64,000 nucleotides of DNA from an uncultured Clostridia bacterium (GTDB lineage Bacteria; Bacillota; Clostridia; UBA1381), in contig CAKSQL010000007.1 of NCBI GenBank assembly GCA_934486735.1, positions 1 to 64,000 of the forward strand, read 5' to 3'. The notes below the pieces were generated by a model. It saw nothing but the letters and a program-made list of their open reading frames with translations, had not been told where the DNA came from and did no database searches. Both the position numbers and the translations under genes were made by a program. Positions 35,640 to 44,448 of this stretch are shown in pieces. How positions within the stretch are numbered: the first letter of the stretch is position 1; the number at the start of each line of letters is the position of its first letter.

Positions 35640-36958
35640 AAACAAACGAAATCTGCGGCAGAGGAACGTATAATTATAAACCAAAACCTGTGTTGTGCCA
35701 ATCTTCAAAGCAATATGTGAATATCGGCGGCGAACATCCGAACGAGTTTTCAAAAATTGTTCTAAAAGCGGCGGTTATGAATAATATGGCGCAGCCGCAG
35801 ATTACGGTTTTATTAAAGCCGAAGGCAAATGAAGAATTTACAAAAGAAGTGTTTTCGGCGATGAGCAGGCTTGTTGATAAGCTGCATATATATAATTATG
35901 ATTTGATTGTAAATGCACTTATCAAAAAGGGCATTGCACCCGATGACGCAAGGAAATTTACATTTTCTGCATGCTGCACATTCGATTTGAATTATTATTC
36001 ATACAGGCTTGAATATTTCACCCCGACACTGCAAATTTTTCTTGATGTGATGAATAGTAAGGAATATTCAGATCTCGAACATCTCACAAAGGACTTGACC
36101 TCGGCGCTGGAAAAGGATATTCAAAAGGATATAGAAAATAAGGAAAAAGGTTTTTCAGACAAAGAATATGCAAGAAAATGCTTTGTGCTGGATTGCCTGC
36201 TGCACACCGATACGGCGTACAATTGCATGTACCCATGCGACGGCAGGTCAAAATATAAAATATTCAACGTGTTTTGCCCCGGTGTTGCAACCCTTGGTGA
36301 TTCGCTCATGGTATTGGATAAGCTTGTTTTTAAGGAAAAGAGATTTTCTTACGGCGAATTTTTGAAAATATTGAATTATAATTTTGAGAGCCGCGAGGAT
36401 TTGAGACAGGAAATTTTAAGCTACACACGTTTCGGAAATGATTCGGATGCGGACAAATATACAGCCATGGCAGCAAATTCATTTTTGAATGCTGTTGACG
36501 GACTAAAGCTTAAAGAAAACTATTTTGCAATCGACGGCTTTTATTCGCTTGAGCGTGACAATACATGGACAGTCAAGGCGACCCCTGACGGAAGAAAGGA
36601 CGGCGAGCCGTTTTCGGAAAATCAATCTCCGACCTACGGTGCGGATAAAAACGGTGTGACCGCACTTTTAAAGAGCCTGTCAAAGCTGCCGTTCGACCGT
36701 ACCGCGACAGGGGGACTGAACCTCACATTCTCGCAGGATATGTCACCGGATATATTAAAGTCGTTGGTGATTTCATATTTTCAATTGGGCGGATTGCATG
36801 TCGGGATAAGCGTTGTCAATTCGGAAACTTTAAAAGATGCAATGAAAAATCCGAATAAGTATAAAAGTCTGACCGTGCGGCTGTATGGATTCAGCGAGTA
36901 TTTTGTCAGTCTGCCGAAATGGCAGCAACTGGCAATTTTAAACAGAACCCAAAATTGA
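35636..36958 (+). CDS. Glycyl radical enzyme (PFL-like), main part
   Basis: 440 residues from ATG 35636 (AGGA 7 bp upstream, inside the previous ORF). PFL-type segments: QPQITVLLKPKANEEFTKEVF (about 54-74), FSACCTFD with Cys113-Cys114 as the likely thiyl position, FCPGVATLGDSLMVLDKLVF, VKATPDGRKDGEPFSENQSPTYGADKNG, and the C-terminal glycyl radical loop VRLYGFSEYFVSL with Gly418. The radical Gly and Cys are both present, so an active enzyme is plausible, yet at about 535 residues in total it is much shorter than PFL or diol dehydratases (700-800). The substrate is unknown. No radical-SAM activase lies in the window. A terminator follows. Confidence 0.75.
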   Translation: MKTNEICGRGTYNYKPKPVLCQSSKQYVNIGGEHPNEFSKIVLKAAVMNNMAQPQITVLLKPKANEEFTKEVFSAMSRLVDKLHIYNYDLIVNALIKKGIAPDDARKFTFSACCTFDLNYYSYRLEYFTPTLQIFLDVMNSKEYSDLEHLTKDLTSALEKDIQKDIENKEKGFSDKEYARKCFVLDCLLHTDTAYNCMYPCDGRSKYKIFNVFCPGVATLGDSLMVLDKLVFKEKRFSYGEFLKILNYNFESREDLRQEILSYTRFGNDSDADKYTAMAANSFLNAVDGLKLKENYFAIDGFYSLERDNTWTVKATPDGRKDGEPFSENQSPTYGADKNGVTALLKSLSKLPFDRTATGGLNLTFSQDMSPDILKSLVISYFQLGGLHVGISVVNSETLKDAMKNPNKYKSLTVRLYGFSEYFVSLPKWQQLAILNRTQN

Positions 36959-36959
36959 T

Positions 36960-37001
36960 AAAAGTCTCGGAAATCACATTGTCGGATTTCCGAGACTTTT
37001 T
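36960..37001. terminator. Bidirectional terminator
   Basis: AAAAGTCTCGGAAATC pairs with its complement across a 9-nt loop, with TTTTT after. It lies between the converging GRE and EamA genes. Confidence 0.85.
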
Positions 37002-37002
37002 G

Positions 37003-37857
37003 CTAATTATTCAAAAAAACTGCGCCGAGTCCCAAGAGGACAACCAAAGCCTCTTTTTTTCCGAAACGCTCTCTGAAAATCGGAATGCTTACCAAAAGCG
37101 ACAGAACAATCACGCTGACATTTTGCACCGGGAAGAATACAACGCTGTTTAATTTGCCTGCAAGAAAAGTATTCAGCAGATTGCAGCCTGCAAAGCATAT
37201 GCCGACAGCCGTCGCACGCATTTTTGCGCCGTTTGGCAGCTTTGCGGCACAACCGCGCGAAAGCTTGCAAATATATGATATGCTCCCGGCAATCAAAAAT
37301 GCTGCCGATATAAAAATCAGCGTTTCACTTTTTGCGGAGGAGCTTTGCTGAACCTTTTGCATAATTCCGAGTCCGCCCGACGCCAGCATGGAGATTATCA
37401 GCGGCAGAAAATATTTTCCGCCCGATGCCGAGCCGCCCTTTTTGAAGCCCGACGCTGCCACTGCCGAGGCGGCGAGAATCAGTCCGCAAAAATTTTTTGA
37501 TGTAAAGTCCTCGCCCCAGAACAGGAAGCCGGAAATGGCAGGGAGAATAAATCCCAACGAGTACACTGTGACGCACATGGCAGTGTTCCCGTTTTTCAGA
37601 GCGGCGGTGTAATTCCATTGCGCCGCGAGCAGCAATATGGCATATATCAGAGATTGCACAAGTGTGGCGAGCGAAATCCCGGGAAAGCTTAACGCGGCAG
37701 GGATAATCAAACCGATAAAGCCGCCGAAAAATATGATGCTTTGTACGGTGAAAAAATCCGATGTGCCGAACTCAAAGCCGGATATGGATTTTGAAAGCAG
37801 ATTGCGCCCGACAGATAATATCAGACTTGAGGCGAATGCGGAGTATACAAGGCTCAT
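37003..37857 (-). CDS. EamA/DMT-family transporter
   Basis: 284 residues, about ten hydrophobic helices in two halves, with ALKNGNTAMCVTVYSLGFILPAISGFLFWGEDF and the second-half VVFFPVQNVSVIVLSLLVSIPIFRERFGKKEALVVLLGLGAVFL typical of DMT exporters. Its ATG overlaps the stop of the GH5 gene (ATGA), so the two are translationally coupled and the transporter may move a sugar or sugar derivative related to that enzyme. The substrate is unknown. Confidence 0.85.
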   Translation of the reverse strand: MSLVYSAFASSLILSVGRNLLSKSISGFEFGTSDFFTVQSIIFFGGFIGLIIPAALSFPGISLATLVQSLIYAILLLAAQWNYTAALKNGNTAMCVTVYSLGFILPAISGFLFWGEDFTSKNFCGLILAASAVAASGFKKGGSASGGKYFLPLIISMLASGGLGIMQKVQQSSSAKSETLIFISAAFLIAGSISYICKLSRGCAAKLPNGAKMRATAVGICFAGCNLLNTFLAGKLNSVVFFPVQNVSVIVLSLLVSIPIFRERFGKKEALVVLLGLGAVFLNN

Positions 37858-38945
37858 ACGCTTTCGCCCCTTATAATGCGCGCCATATTTTCGCTGAGTA
37901 TTTTTCGGTTGTCGTCGTCAACCAGGCTGAAACGGTTTCCGTCGTTTGGGGTGCTCAGATAGTTCCACACGCAATAGGGAATTTCGTGCTCCAGGCAGAA
38001 CGAAATAACATCCCTCATCCAGTTTTCGCGGTATTTGATATTGCAATGCCTTATCGTGCCAAACTCGCCGCACCATAGAATTTTATCCGGATTTTTCTCA
38101 ATAAATGTGAGCGCGGCTGCTAAGCTGTTATAGATAAATTTCTTGTCAATAACCGAGTAATCGGCATAGGAATTTTCGATTCCGAAAACAACTCTGTCGT
38201 AGTCGCGATAAAGCGTGGCATCGCCCGGATACGGCATTTTTCTGTTGTAATAGAGCGGATCCGCCTGCAGCACGCCCTGCTGATGCGTAAAGCAAAACGG
38301 CTGATAAAAATGGAATGTGTAAATCACATTTTCATCGTCATAGACTCTCAAAAATTCCAAAGTGTCAACACTGTTCCAGCATGTGCTGCCGATTATTATT
38401 TTTCTGTCCTTGTTCAGCTTTCTCAGCTCAAATATTGCCTTGCCTGCGAGCGAATTCCAGCTCTCGGGGTCAACGTCCCTCACTTCGTTCAGCAGTTCAA
38501 ACGCAATGTTGGGATAGTCGCAAAAACGCCGTTCGAACTTGCACCACAGGGCAATAAATCTGTTTTGCAGCTCCTCATTGTCAAGTAATTTGACATCTTC
38601 GGAAATGTCGCAATAGTTTCCGATTGCCTTGTGCAGATTCAAAACTACATTAAGATTGTATTTTTTGCAGCTTTTTATAAAATTTTCGATAAGTGCAAAA
38701 ATGCTTTCTCTGTGTTTGTACGGCTGCTCCTCAACAACGATTTGGTCAAAACCGAGACGAATGTGATCCATGCCGAGCGATGCGATATATTTAACATCGT
38801 CCTCGGTTATGTAAGTGTCAAAATGCTCAAAATCTCCGATAGTAAGCACCAATCGCCTGTCCTCGGGCAGTACATTAAATCTTTTGTAGTTCGTCAGCCA
38901 GCCGCCGAGTCCCATTCCTTTTTCAAAGCCTGTAAATTTTTTCAT
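37854..38945 (-). CDS. Glycoside hydrolase family 5-like enzyme
   Basis: 363 residues from ATG 38945 (GTGAGGG upstream), no signal peptide. The N-terminus KGMGLGGWL is the typical GH5 opening. The acid/base Glu154 is in FELLNEVRD, the nucleophile Glu294 is in ILWCGEFGT; HFYQPF (about 211-216) and CVWNYLS near the end are the usual barrel positions. Such proteins cleave beta-glucans, mannans or related oligosaccharides; lack of a signal implies intracellular action. It is followed by a coupled transporter and is divergent from an AraC-type regulator. Confidence 0.85.
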   Translation of the reverse strand: MKKFTGFEKGMGLGGWLTNYKRFNVLPEDRRLVLTIGDFEHFDTYITEDDVKYIASLGMDHIRLGFDQIVVEEQPYKHRESIFALIENFIKSCKKYNLNVVLNLHKAIGNYCDISEDVKLLDNEELQNRFIALWCKFERRFCDYPNIAFELLNEVRDVDPESWNSLAGKAIFELRKLNKDRKIIIGSTCWNSVDTLEFLRVYDDENVIYTFHFYQPFCFTHQQGVLQADPLYYNRKMPYPGDATLYRDYDRVVFGIENSYADYSVIDKKFIYNSLAAALTFIEKNPDKILWCGEFGTIRHCNIKYRENWMRDVISFCLEHEIPYCVWNYLSTPNDGNRFSLVDDDNRKILSENMARIIRGESV

Positions 38946-39024
38946 ATCCAAACCCTCACAGCAGTTTTTTCTATTATTATACTACTAAAAGGATGAAAAA
39001 CGGTATAAAAATTTATATATACTC

Positions 39025-39053
39025 TTGTACAAAAGATAGATTTATGATAAAAT
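39025..39053 (+). promoter_or_regulatory. Sigma-A promoter of the AraC regulator
   Basis: TTGTAC, 17 bp, TAAAAT, 29 bp before the GTG at 39083. A weak -10 (TATAAT) on the minus strand at about 38975 could serve the GH5 gene. Confidence 0.55.
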
Positions 39054-39082
39054 GTAGTCAGTAATTTAGGGAGCTGATAAAA

Positions 39083-39814
39083 GTGGATGTAAGTATAAGT
39101 ATAACGGGTGACGGAGTGCGCAGATATCCGCCGCACAGGCATGAGCGGGGCGAGATCATGACATATCTGAGCGGCAGGGGATATTTGTATACGCCCGAGA
39201 AAAATTATGAGTTTGAACCGGGGACAATAATTTTTGTACCGCCTGGGATTGTGCATGGATCGGTTTCGGAAAACGGGTTTTGCAATATATCGATAGGCGC
39301 CGATTTCGAGGGACTCATGCCCGGCGAAACGCCTGTTTTGATTCGGGATAATCGGGAGGGCGACGGCATAGCGCTTGCGAAAATAATATATAATAACCGA
39401 TATGCGGACAGCTCATTTTTGCATTCGCTCAGTACTTCGTTTGCCTGCTTTTTTGCGCGGAGGGCGGATTTTAAAAATGATTCGTATGCCGCGATATCCG
39501 CGATTGTTGAAAAGATAAATAACAATGCGTTCGATACAATGATTGACTTGCACAAAATTTTGAATCAAAGCTGTTATTCGGAGGACTATATCCGCGCAAA
39601 ATTCAAGCAGCATATCGGCAAAACTCCGACCGAGTTTTTGACAGAGATTCGTATGCGGAGGGCAGTTTTTTTGATTAATGTCTACGGAAAAAGGCTATCC
39701 ATACAGGAAATTGCATTAAAATGCGGATATTGCGATTATGTCTATTTTTCCAAGCGTTTCAAAAAATTTGTCGGCTGTTCGCCGAGCGAATATCAAAAAC
39801 GCGTGGGAGTATAA
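39083..39814 (+). CDS. AraC-family regulator with cupin sensor
   Basis: 243 residues from GTG 39083 (AGGGAG upstream). N-terminal cupin (about 1-90): HRHERGEIMTYLSGRGYLYT and FEPGTIIFVPPGIVHGS. C-terminal double HTH (about 140-243): YSEDYIRAKFKQHIGKTPTEFLTEIRMRRAVFLI and SIQEIALKCGYCDYVYFSKRFKKFVGCSPSEYQ. Divergent from the GH5-transporter pair, which it probably controls in response to a sugar. Two ncRNA candidates follow downstream on the same strand. Confidence 0.9.
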   Translation: MDVSISITGDGVRRYPPHRHERGEIMTYLSGRGYLYTPEKNYEFEPGTIIFVPPGIVHGSVSENGFCNISIGADFEGLMPGETPVLIRDNREGDGIALAKIIYNNRYADSSFLHSLSTSFACFFARRADFKNDSYAAISAIVEKINNNAFDTMIDLHKILNQSCYSEDYIRAKFKQHIGKTPTEFLTEIRMRRAVFLINVYGKRLSIQEIALKCGYCDYVYFSKRFKKFVGCSPSEYQKRVGV

Positions 39815-39822
39815 AAAAATCC

Positions 39823-39851
39823 TTGCATTATTGAGGCAGTTGTGATATAAT
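39823..39851 (+). promoter_or_regulatory. Promoter of ncRNA candidate A
   Basis: TTGCAT, 17 bp, TATAAT with extended TGTGA upstream of the -10. It drives no ORF; a long stem-loop structure follows. Confidence 0.8.
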
Positions 39852-39856
39852 ATTAT

Positions 39857-40059
39857 TGTCACACAAAATTATGAATAAAAAGTAAAACATAGAACATAAT
39901 ATATTTAAACAGTATTTTTATTTCGGTAAAAATACAGGCTCTGTCCTAATGTTTGAATATATAGTGTTCTATGCTATGTTTTACGAATATTCGGTTTGTG
40001 TGACAACAATCGGAGTCTTGTATTTTTCGTGCGTCTGCCTTCGGGTCGGCGCATTTTTT
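39857..40059 (+). ncRNA. Structured ncRNA candidate A (6S-like rod)
   Basis: About 200 nt between a strong promoter and a terminator, with no coding ORF. The 5' end TTGTCACACAAA pairs perfectly with TTTGTGTGACAA at 39995-40006. Inside follow an internal loop, then GTAAAACATAG with CTATGTTTTAC, then ATATATTTAAACA with TGTTTGAATATAT, and an apical hairpin GTATTTTT...AAAAATAC. A closing hairpin with UUCG loop and T6 ends it (40030-40058). A long interrupted rod of about 150 nt resembles 6S RNA, which binds sigma-A RNA polymerase; this is inferred from shape only. Confidence 0.55.
40030..40058 (+). terminator. Terminator of ncRNA candidate A
   Basis: TGCGTC...GGCGCA stem closed by C-UUCG-G (CCTTCGGG), followed by T6. 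Confidence 0.7.
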
Positions 40060-40108
40060 AATTTCAGACACGATTTAAAAAATTTTTTAAAAAATTTCAA
40101 AAAAAGGC

Positions 40109-40137
40109 TTGCAATTTTGTTCCATATATGGTATAAT
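40109..40137 (+). promoter_or_regulatory. Promoter of ncRNA candidate B
   Basis: TTGCAA, 17 bp, TATAAT. Downstream sequence TATAATATACTTGTCACATAAA closely matches the start of candidate A. Confidence 0.8.
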
Positions 40138-40143
40138 ATACTT

Positions 40144-40295
40144 GTCACATAAACTGAATATAAACAGAAGCAGTCTCATATATTTATAACATAGTAGATT
40201 AATTTTGTTTATACAATGTGGCACTCTATATTTTTATAGAGTTCCCCCGGAATAGACAACCCCGAAGTATGAAGTTACTTCGGGGTTGTTTTTGT
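40144..40295 (+). ncRNA. Structured ncRNA candidate B
   Basis: About 150 nt from a strong promoter to a strong terminator. TGTCACAT at the 5' end pairs with ATGTGGCA (40216-40223, one G-U), and inside it TATAAACA pairs with TGTTTATA. A small hairpin CTCTATA...TAGAG and then the terminator (ACAACCCCGAAGT stem, 40256-40289) follow. It shares its first 8 bases, TTGTCACA, and promoter form with candidate A. Not obviously coding. Confidence 0.5.
40256..40295 (+). terminator. Terminator of ncRNA candidate B
   Basis: ACAACCCCGAAGT pairs with ACTTCGGGGTTGT around an 8-nt loop, followed by a T5 run. Confidence 0.9.
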
Positions 40296-40457
40296 TTGAT
40301 TTGCATTGTGCGCAAATGGATTGTATTTCGAAAATATTACCATATTCCTATGCCGGCAGGCGTGGTTTCTGTCAAAGTTTTTTGCTTTGCAGGAAATTGC
40401 GCGCGTCAGAAAAATCAAATACTGTCCTATTCCTGTGCCGGCAGATGGATTTTTTTG

Positions 40458-41156
40458 CTATTTTACTTTCATAGCATTGTAAGCCATAACAGCGGCTTCA
40501 TCGCTGATATTGCAGCCCATCCGATAGATCGCTGTTTTGCTTATAACCGAGTCAAGCACATTCAGCAGCTTATCTATATTTTTCAGCATCCGCGGACGCA
40601 CCGTCTGGTCGAGCATGCATGCTATCGCTTTATCGCTCGGCATTTTCTCGATAAAGTTGTCGGCGGATCTCTCCAAAAAGCATATTCCGCCGAGGGGAAC
40701 GCGCAGATTAAGATTCAAATCCGTCTTGCCGCTCCATGGCGTCCCGTATACAAAAATCCCGTCCTCCTCCGCGCGGATTGCCGGCTTGTCGTCGTTCAAA
40801 ATCCTTGCGTTCGGAAAGTTTTTAAGCCAAAGTCCGGTATGTGTTGACTTGCCCGTTCCGCTCGGGGCGGAGAAAAGATAGGCATATCCGTCGTTGATAA
40901 CTGCCGACGAGTGCAGCATCATACCGTTATAGTCAACCAGTTTCCGATAGAAAATAAGGCTTGACTGTATATATTCACATTCGTTCAGCGACAGGTGAGG
41001 ATTCTGCTCCTGAGACGCTTTGAGCGCCTCATATGAAAATGCTATTTCAAAATCTGTTTGCCCGGGCTCAATTACATACGCCGCCGATTGGTTTATCATC
41101 TTCGGATGATGATAGTCCATGCCTACCTTCAATCCGGCAATTGAATGAGTCAGCAT
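40458..41156 (-). CDS. HPr kinase/phosphorylase-like P-loop protein
   Basis: 232 residues. The core LHSSAVINDGYAYLFSAPSGTGKSTHTGLWLK has the Walker A of HPr-kinase/PEP-carboxykinase-like proteins (about 97-105), and NDDKPAIR (about 121-128) resembles the catalytic Asp pair. It lacks the N-terminal domain of true HprK. Related small kinases occur next to modified-peptide clusters or as regulators of unknown target; neither is evident here. It is 31 bp downstream of carB on the same strand with AGAAAGGA before its ATG, so cotranscription is likely. Substrate unknown. Confidence 0.65.
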   Translation of the reverse strand: MLTHSIAGLKVGMDYHHPKMINQSAAYVIEPGQTDFEIAFSYEALKASQEQNPHLSLNECEYIQSSLIFYRKLVDYNGMMLHSSAVINDGYAYLFSAPSGTGKSTHTGLWLKNFPNARILNDDKPAIRAEEDGIFVYGTPWSGKTDLNLNLRVPLGGICFLERSADNFIEKMPSDKAIACMLDQTVRPRMLKNIDKLLNVLDSVISKTAIYRMGCNISDEAAVMAYNAMKVK

Positions 41157-41187
41157 AAATTCATTCCTTTCTGATATTTCTTGAGTT

Positions 41188-44100
41188 TTATTCTTTTGTC
41201 AGCTCTTGCAGCGATTTCACCGGCAGCGTCTTTTTGTCGCAGGTTTCCTTTATGCCGCTCGCCGCGATTTTTGCCGCAGGCATGGTTGTTTCGTACGAAA
41301 TTCCCGCTTTTACCGCAGCTTTTCTTATATAGCTGTCGTCAACCTCGGCGGCTCTGCCTGCCGGAGTGTTTACAACCATCTGAATTTTCCCGTTGATTAT
41401 CTCGTCAAGAATATTCGGACGTCCCTCCTGGACTTTTTTCACATATTTCGCCTTAATTCCTGCGTCGGTTATTGTCTTGTACGTTCCGCCGGTTGCGAGA
41501 ATTTCAAAGCCGGCATCGGCAAAGTCGCGCGCTATGGGGACAACCTCCGGCTTGTCGATGTCGCTAACGCTGATAAATACTCTGCCCTCGGCCGGCAGCT
41601 CTGTCTGAGTTGCCTCCTGCGCCTTGCAGAATGCTTCGCCGACGGTGTCCGCAATTCCGAGAACTTCGCCGGTTGAGTGCATCTCCGGTCCGAGCAGCGG
41701 ATCGCATTGCACAAATGTGCGCCAGGGGAAGACAGCTTCTTTTACGCCGTAGTGATTGATCGGGCGGTTTTCGATTTGCGACAGCTTCGGCTTTTCGCCG
41801 ACAATAACTCTTGTTGCAAATCTTGTCATATTTATTCCCGTAACCTTGGATATAAGCGGCACAGTTCTGGACGCTCTTAAGTTTGCATCCAGTACATATA
41901 TTTTGTCGTCCTCTATCGCATATTTCACATTCATAAGTCCGATCACGCCGAGTTCTTTTGCTATTTTCTTTGTGTATGCCTTTAATTTTTCTATATTTTC
42001 CGCCGAGATATATTTGGCAGGCACAATTGCAGCCGAGTCGCCCGAGTGGACTCCGGCAAGCTCTATATGCTCCATAACGGCAGGGATATATGCGTTCTGA
42101 CCGTCACAAACCGCATCGATTTCACACTCTGCCGCGTGGTTTAAGAAACGGTCTATCAATATCGGACGGTTGGGCGCAACGCCTTTGGCAGAGTTCATAT
42201 ACTCCTCCATTTCGTCCATATCGTGAATGATTTCCATTCCGCGGCCGCCGAGCATGTACGAGTGTCTCACCATGACCGGATAACCCACCTTTTCAGCGAC
42301 AATCAATGCCTCATCCACATCTCCGGCAACGCCCGATTCGGGAACGGGGATATCGATTTTCTGCATCATCTTTTTGAACAGGTCTCTGTCCTCTGCCATG
42401 TTGATAATTTCAGGCGGCGTCCCGAGAATTTTAACTCCGTTTTTCTCAAGTTCCGCCGCGATATTGAGCGGAATCTGTCCTCCTAATTGTGCTATAATGC
42501 CTATCGGCTTTTCGATTTCGTATATACTCAGCACATTTTCAACTGTCAGCGGCTCGACATAAAGCTTGTCGGCGATGTCGTAGTCGGTTGAAACGGTCTC
42601 GGGATTGCAATTTATAATAATGGTCTCATAGCCGGCTTTTTTCAGAGCAAGCGCTGCGTGGACGCAGCAATAGTCAAATTCAATGCCCTGTCCGATTCTG
42701 TTCGGACCGCCGCCGATTATGATAACTTTCTTTTTATCGGATATTTCAGCCGGTGCATCGGAATTGTAAGTTGAATAGTAATATGCACTCTTTTCCGTAC
42801 CGGTCACATGCACTTTCTCCCACGATTCGGTGATTTCCATTTCAATGCGCGCCTCGCGCACCTCGTCCTCGGGCAGCTTTATCAGCATGCCGATATATTT
42901 GTCGGAAAAACCGTCTTTTTTTGCGCGGCTTATAACCGCATCGCTCGGGATTCTGCCGTTGTATTTGAGCAGCTTGGTTTCCTCGTCCGCAAGTTCTTTT
43001 ATCTGCTCGATAAAGAATTTGTCAATGTTCGTCATTTCGGCAATTTCATCGATCGATGCGCCTTTTCGCAGAGCCTCGTATATTACAAAAAGCCTTGTAC
43101 TGGTCGGTTCGGATGCTGCCGAAACAAGTTCCTCGCGCGTTTTATTTTTGAGATTCTCTCTCATGCCCAGACCCTGGTTTTCATCGTCAAGGCTGCGCAC
43201 TGCCTTTTGGAGCGCTTCCTTAAATGTCTTGCCCATGCTCATTGTTTCGCCGACAGAGCTCATCTGAGTGTTTAGGCTGTCGCGTACGTCCTTGAACTTG
43301 TCGAACTCCCAGTTGGGGAATTTAACAACCACGTGGTCGTCGGAAGGTGTATACTTATCGAGCGTGCCGCACTTTCCGCAGGGGATTTCGTCAAGATTCA
43401 TGCCGACGGCGAGTTTTGCCGAGATTCTTGCAATCGGGCAGCCTGTCGCCTTTGACGCAAGCGCGGACGAGCGCGAAGTACGCGGATTTATCTCGATAAC
43501 GAGTACTTTTTCGTTTTTGCGGTCGTATGCAAACTGGACATTTGTGCCGCCCACAATTCCGATTTTCTCGACTATTTTATATGCATATTCCTGCATTTTT
43601 TCTTTTGCCTCACGGCTGACTGTCAGCATCGGAACGGTGCAGACCGAGTCGCCGGTGTGTATTCCGAGAGGGTCGATATTTTCTATAAAGCAGGCGGTAA
43701 TCATATTATTTTTGGAGTCTCTGATTACTTCTATTTCAAGTTCGTTCCAGCCGAGCAGGGCTTTTTCGACAAGCACCTGTCCCACAAGGCTGACAGAAAG
43801 ACCGCGCAGAGCAACCTCTCTCAGCTCTTCAACGTTGTAAACAAGACCGCCGCCGAAGCCGCCCATTGTATATGCAGGGCGCAAAACGACCGGATATTCC
43901 AGTCTTTCCGCAACTTTAACAGCCTCCTCAACACTGTATGCAACGGCGCTTTGAGGCATTTCTATACCCAGTTCCGCAACGGTGTTTTTAAACTCTATTC
44001 TGTTTTCGCCGCGTGTGATTGCGTCGGGGCGCACGCCGATTACCCGGATGTCGTGCTTTTTCAGCACTCCGCCCTTTTCGAGTTCGGCACAGAGATTCAA

Positions 44101-44385
44101 TGCCGACTGTCCGCCGAGGTTGGGCAGGAGTGCGTCCGGCTTTTCTTTTTCGATTATCTGCTCTATTCTTTTGGCATTCAGCGGCTCAATATATGTCTTG
44201 TCTGCCATGTCCGGGTCGGTCATGATTGTAGCGGGGTTTGAATTAACCAGCACGATTTCATATCCCATTTCTCTCAGAGCCTTGCAGGCTTGCGTTCCGG
44301 AATAATCAAATTCGCACGCCTGACCTATCATGATAGGTCCTGAACCAATAATAAGTATTTTGTTAATATCTTCTCTTTTCGGCAT
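41188..44385 (-). CDS. carB: Carbamoyl-phosphate synthase large subunit
   Basis: 1065 residues from ATG 44385 (GGAG at proper spacing; ATG 44397 is upstream in frame). Two ATP-grasp halves with duplicated preATP-grasp domains: ILIIGSGPIMIGQACEFDYSGTQACKALREMGY (start) and KVIIIGGGPNRIGQGIEFDYCCVHAALALKKAGYE (about 550). The C-terminal MGS-like allosteric domain (about 930-1065) has ILATGGTYKTITDAGIKAKYV and VNTPAGR. The enzyme makes carbamoyl phosphate for pyrimidines and arginine. It needs the amidotransferase CarA, but no carA or pyr/arg gene is in the window. Confidence 0.97.
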   Translation of the reverse strand: MPKREDINKILIIGSGPIMIGQACEFDYSGTQACKALREMGYEIVLVNSNPATIMTDPDMADKTYIEPLNAKRIEQIIEKEKPDALLPNLGGQSALNLCAELEKGGVLKKHDIRVIGVRPDAITRGENRIEFKNTVAELGIEMPQSAVAYSVEEAVKVAERLEYPVVLRPAYTMGGFGGGLVYNVEELREVALRGLSVSLVGQVLVEKALLGWNELEIEVIRDSKNNMITACFIENIDPLGIHTGDSVCTVPMLTVSREAKEKMQEYAYKIVEKIGIVGGTNVQFAYDRKNEKVLVIEINPRTSRSSALASKATGCPIARISAKLAVGMNLDEIPCGKCGTLDKYTPSDDHVVVKFPNWEFDKFKDVRDSLNTQMSSVGETMSMGKTFKEALQKAVRSLDDENQGLGMRENLKNKTREELVSAASEPTSTRLFVIYEALRKGASIDEIAEMTNIDKFFIEQIKELADEETKLLKYNGRIPSDAVISRAKKDGFSDKYIGMLIKLPEDEVREARIEMEITESWEKVHVTGTEKSAYYYSTYNSDAPAEISDKKKVIIIGGGPNRIGQGIEFDYCCVHAALALKKAGYETIIINCNPETVSTDYDIADKLYVEPLTVENVLSIYEIEKPIGIIAQLGGQIPLNIAAELEKNGVKILGTPPEIINMAEDRDLFKKMMQKIDIPVPESGVAGDVDEALIVAEKVGYPVMVRHSYMLGGRGMEIIHDMDEMEEYMNSAKGVAPNRPILIDRFLNHAAECEIDAVCDGQNAYIPAVMEHIELAGVHSGDSAAIVPAKYISAENIEKLKAYTKKIAKELGVIGLMNVKYAIEDDKIYVLDANLRASRTVPLISKVTGINMTRFATRVIVGEKPKLSQIENRPINHYGVKEAVFPWRTFVQCDPLLGPEMHSTGEVLGIADTVGEAFCKAQEATQTELPAEGRVFISVSDIDKPEVVPIARDFADAGFEILATGGTYKTITDAGIKAKYVKKVQEGRPNILDEIINGKIQMVVNTPAGRAAEVDDSYIRKAAVKAGISYETTMPAAKIAASGIKETCDKKTLPVKSLQELTKE

Positions 44386-44448
44386 TTTTATCTCCATTCC
44401 GCCGCAAAATTATGTGCCTGCGGCATATAAAGTGTTCATTTCGGAGGT

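Noticed and set aside
39949..40152. 67-codon ORF inside the ncRNA region
   Set aside because: No ribosome binding site, composition dominated by the rod-like structure, and it crosses the terminator of candidate A.
40343..40444. Two copies of TATTCCT[AG]TGCCGGCAG about 85 bp apart
   Set aside because: Too short and only two copies to call an element. It lies just past the HPr-kinase-like gene and could be duplicated 3' sequence.
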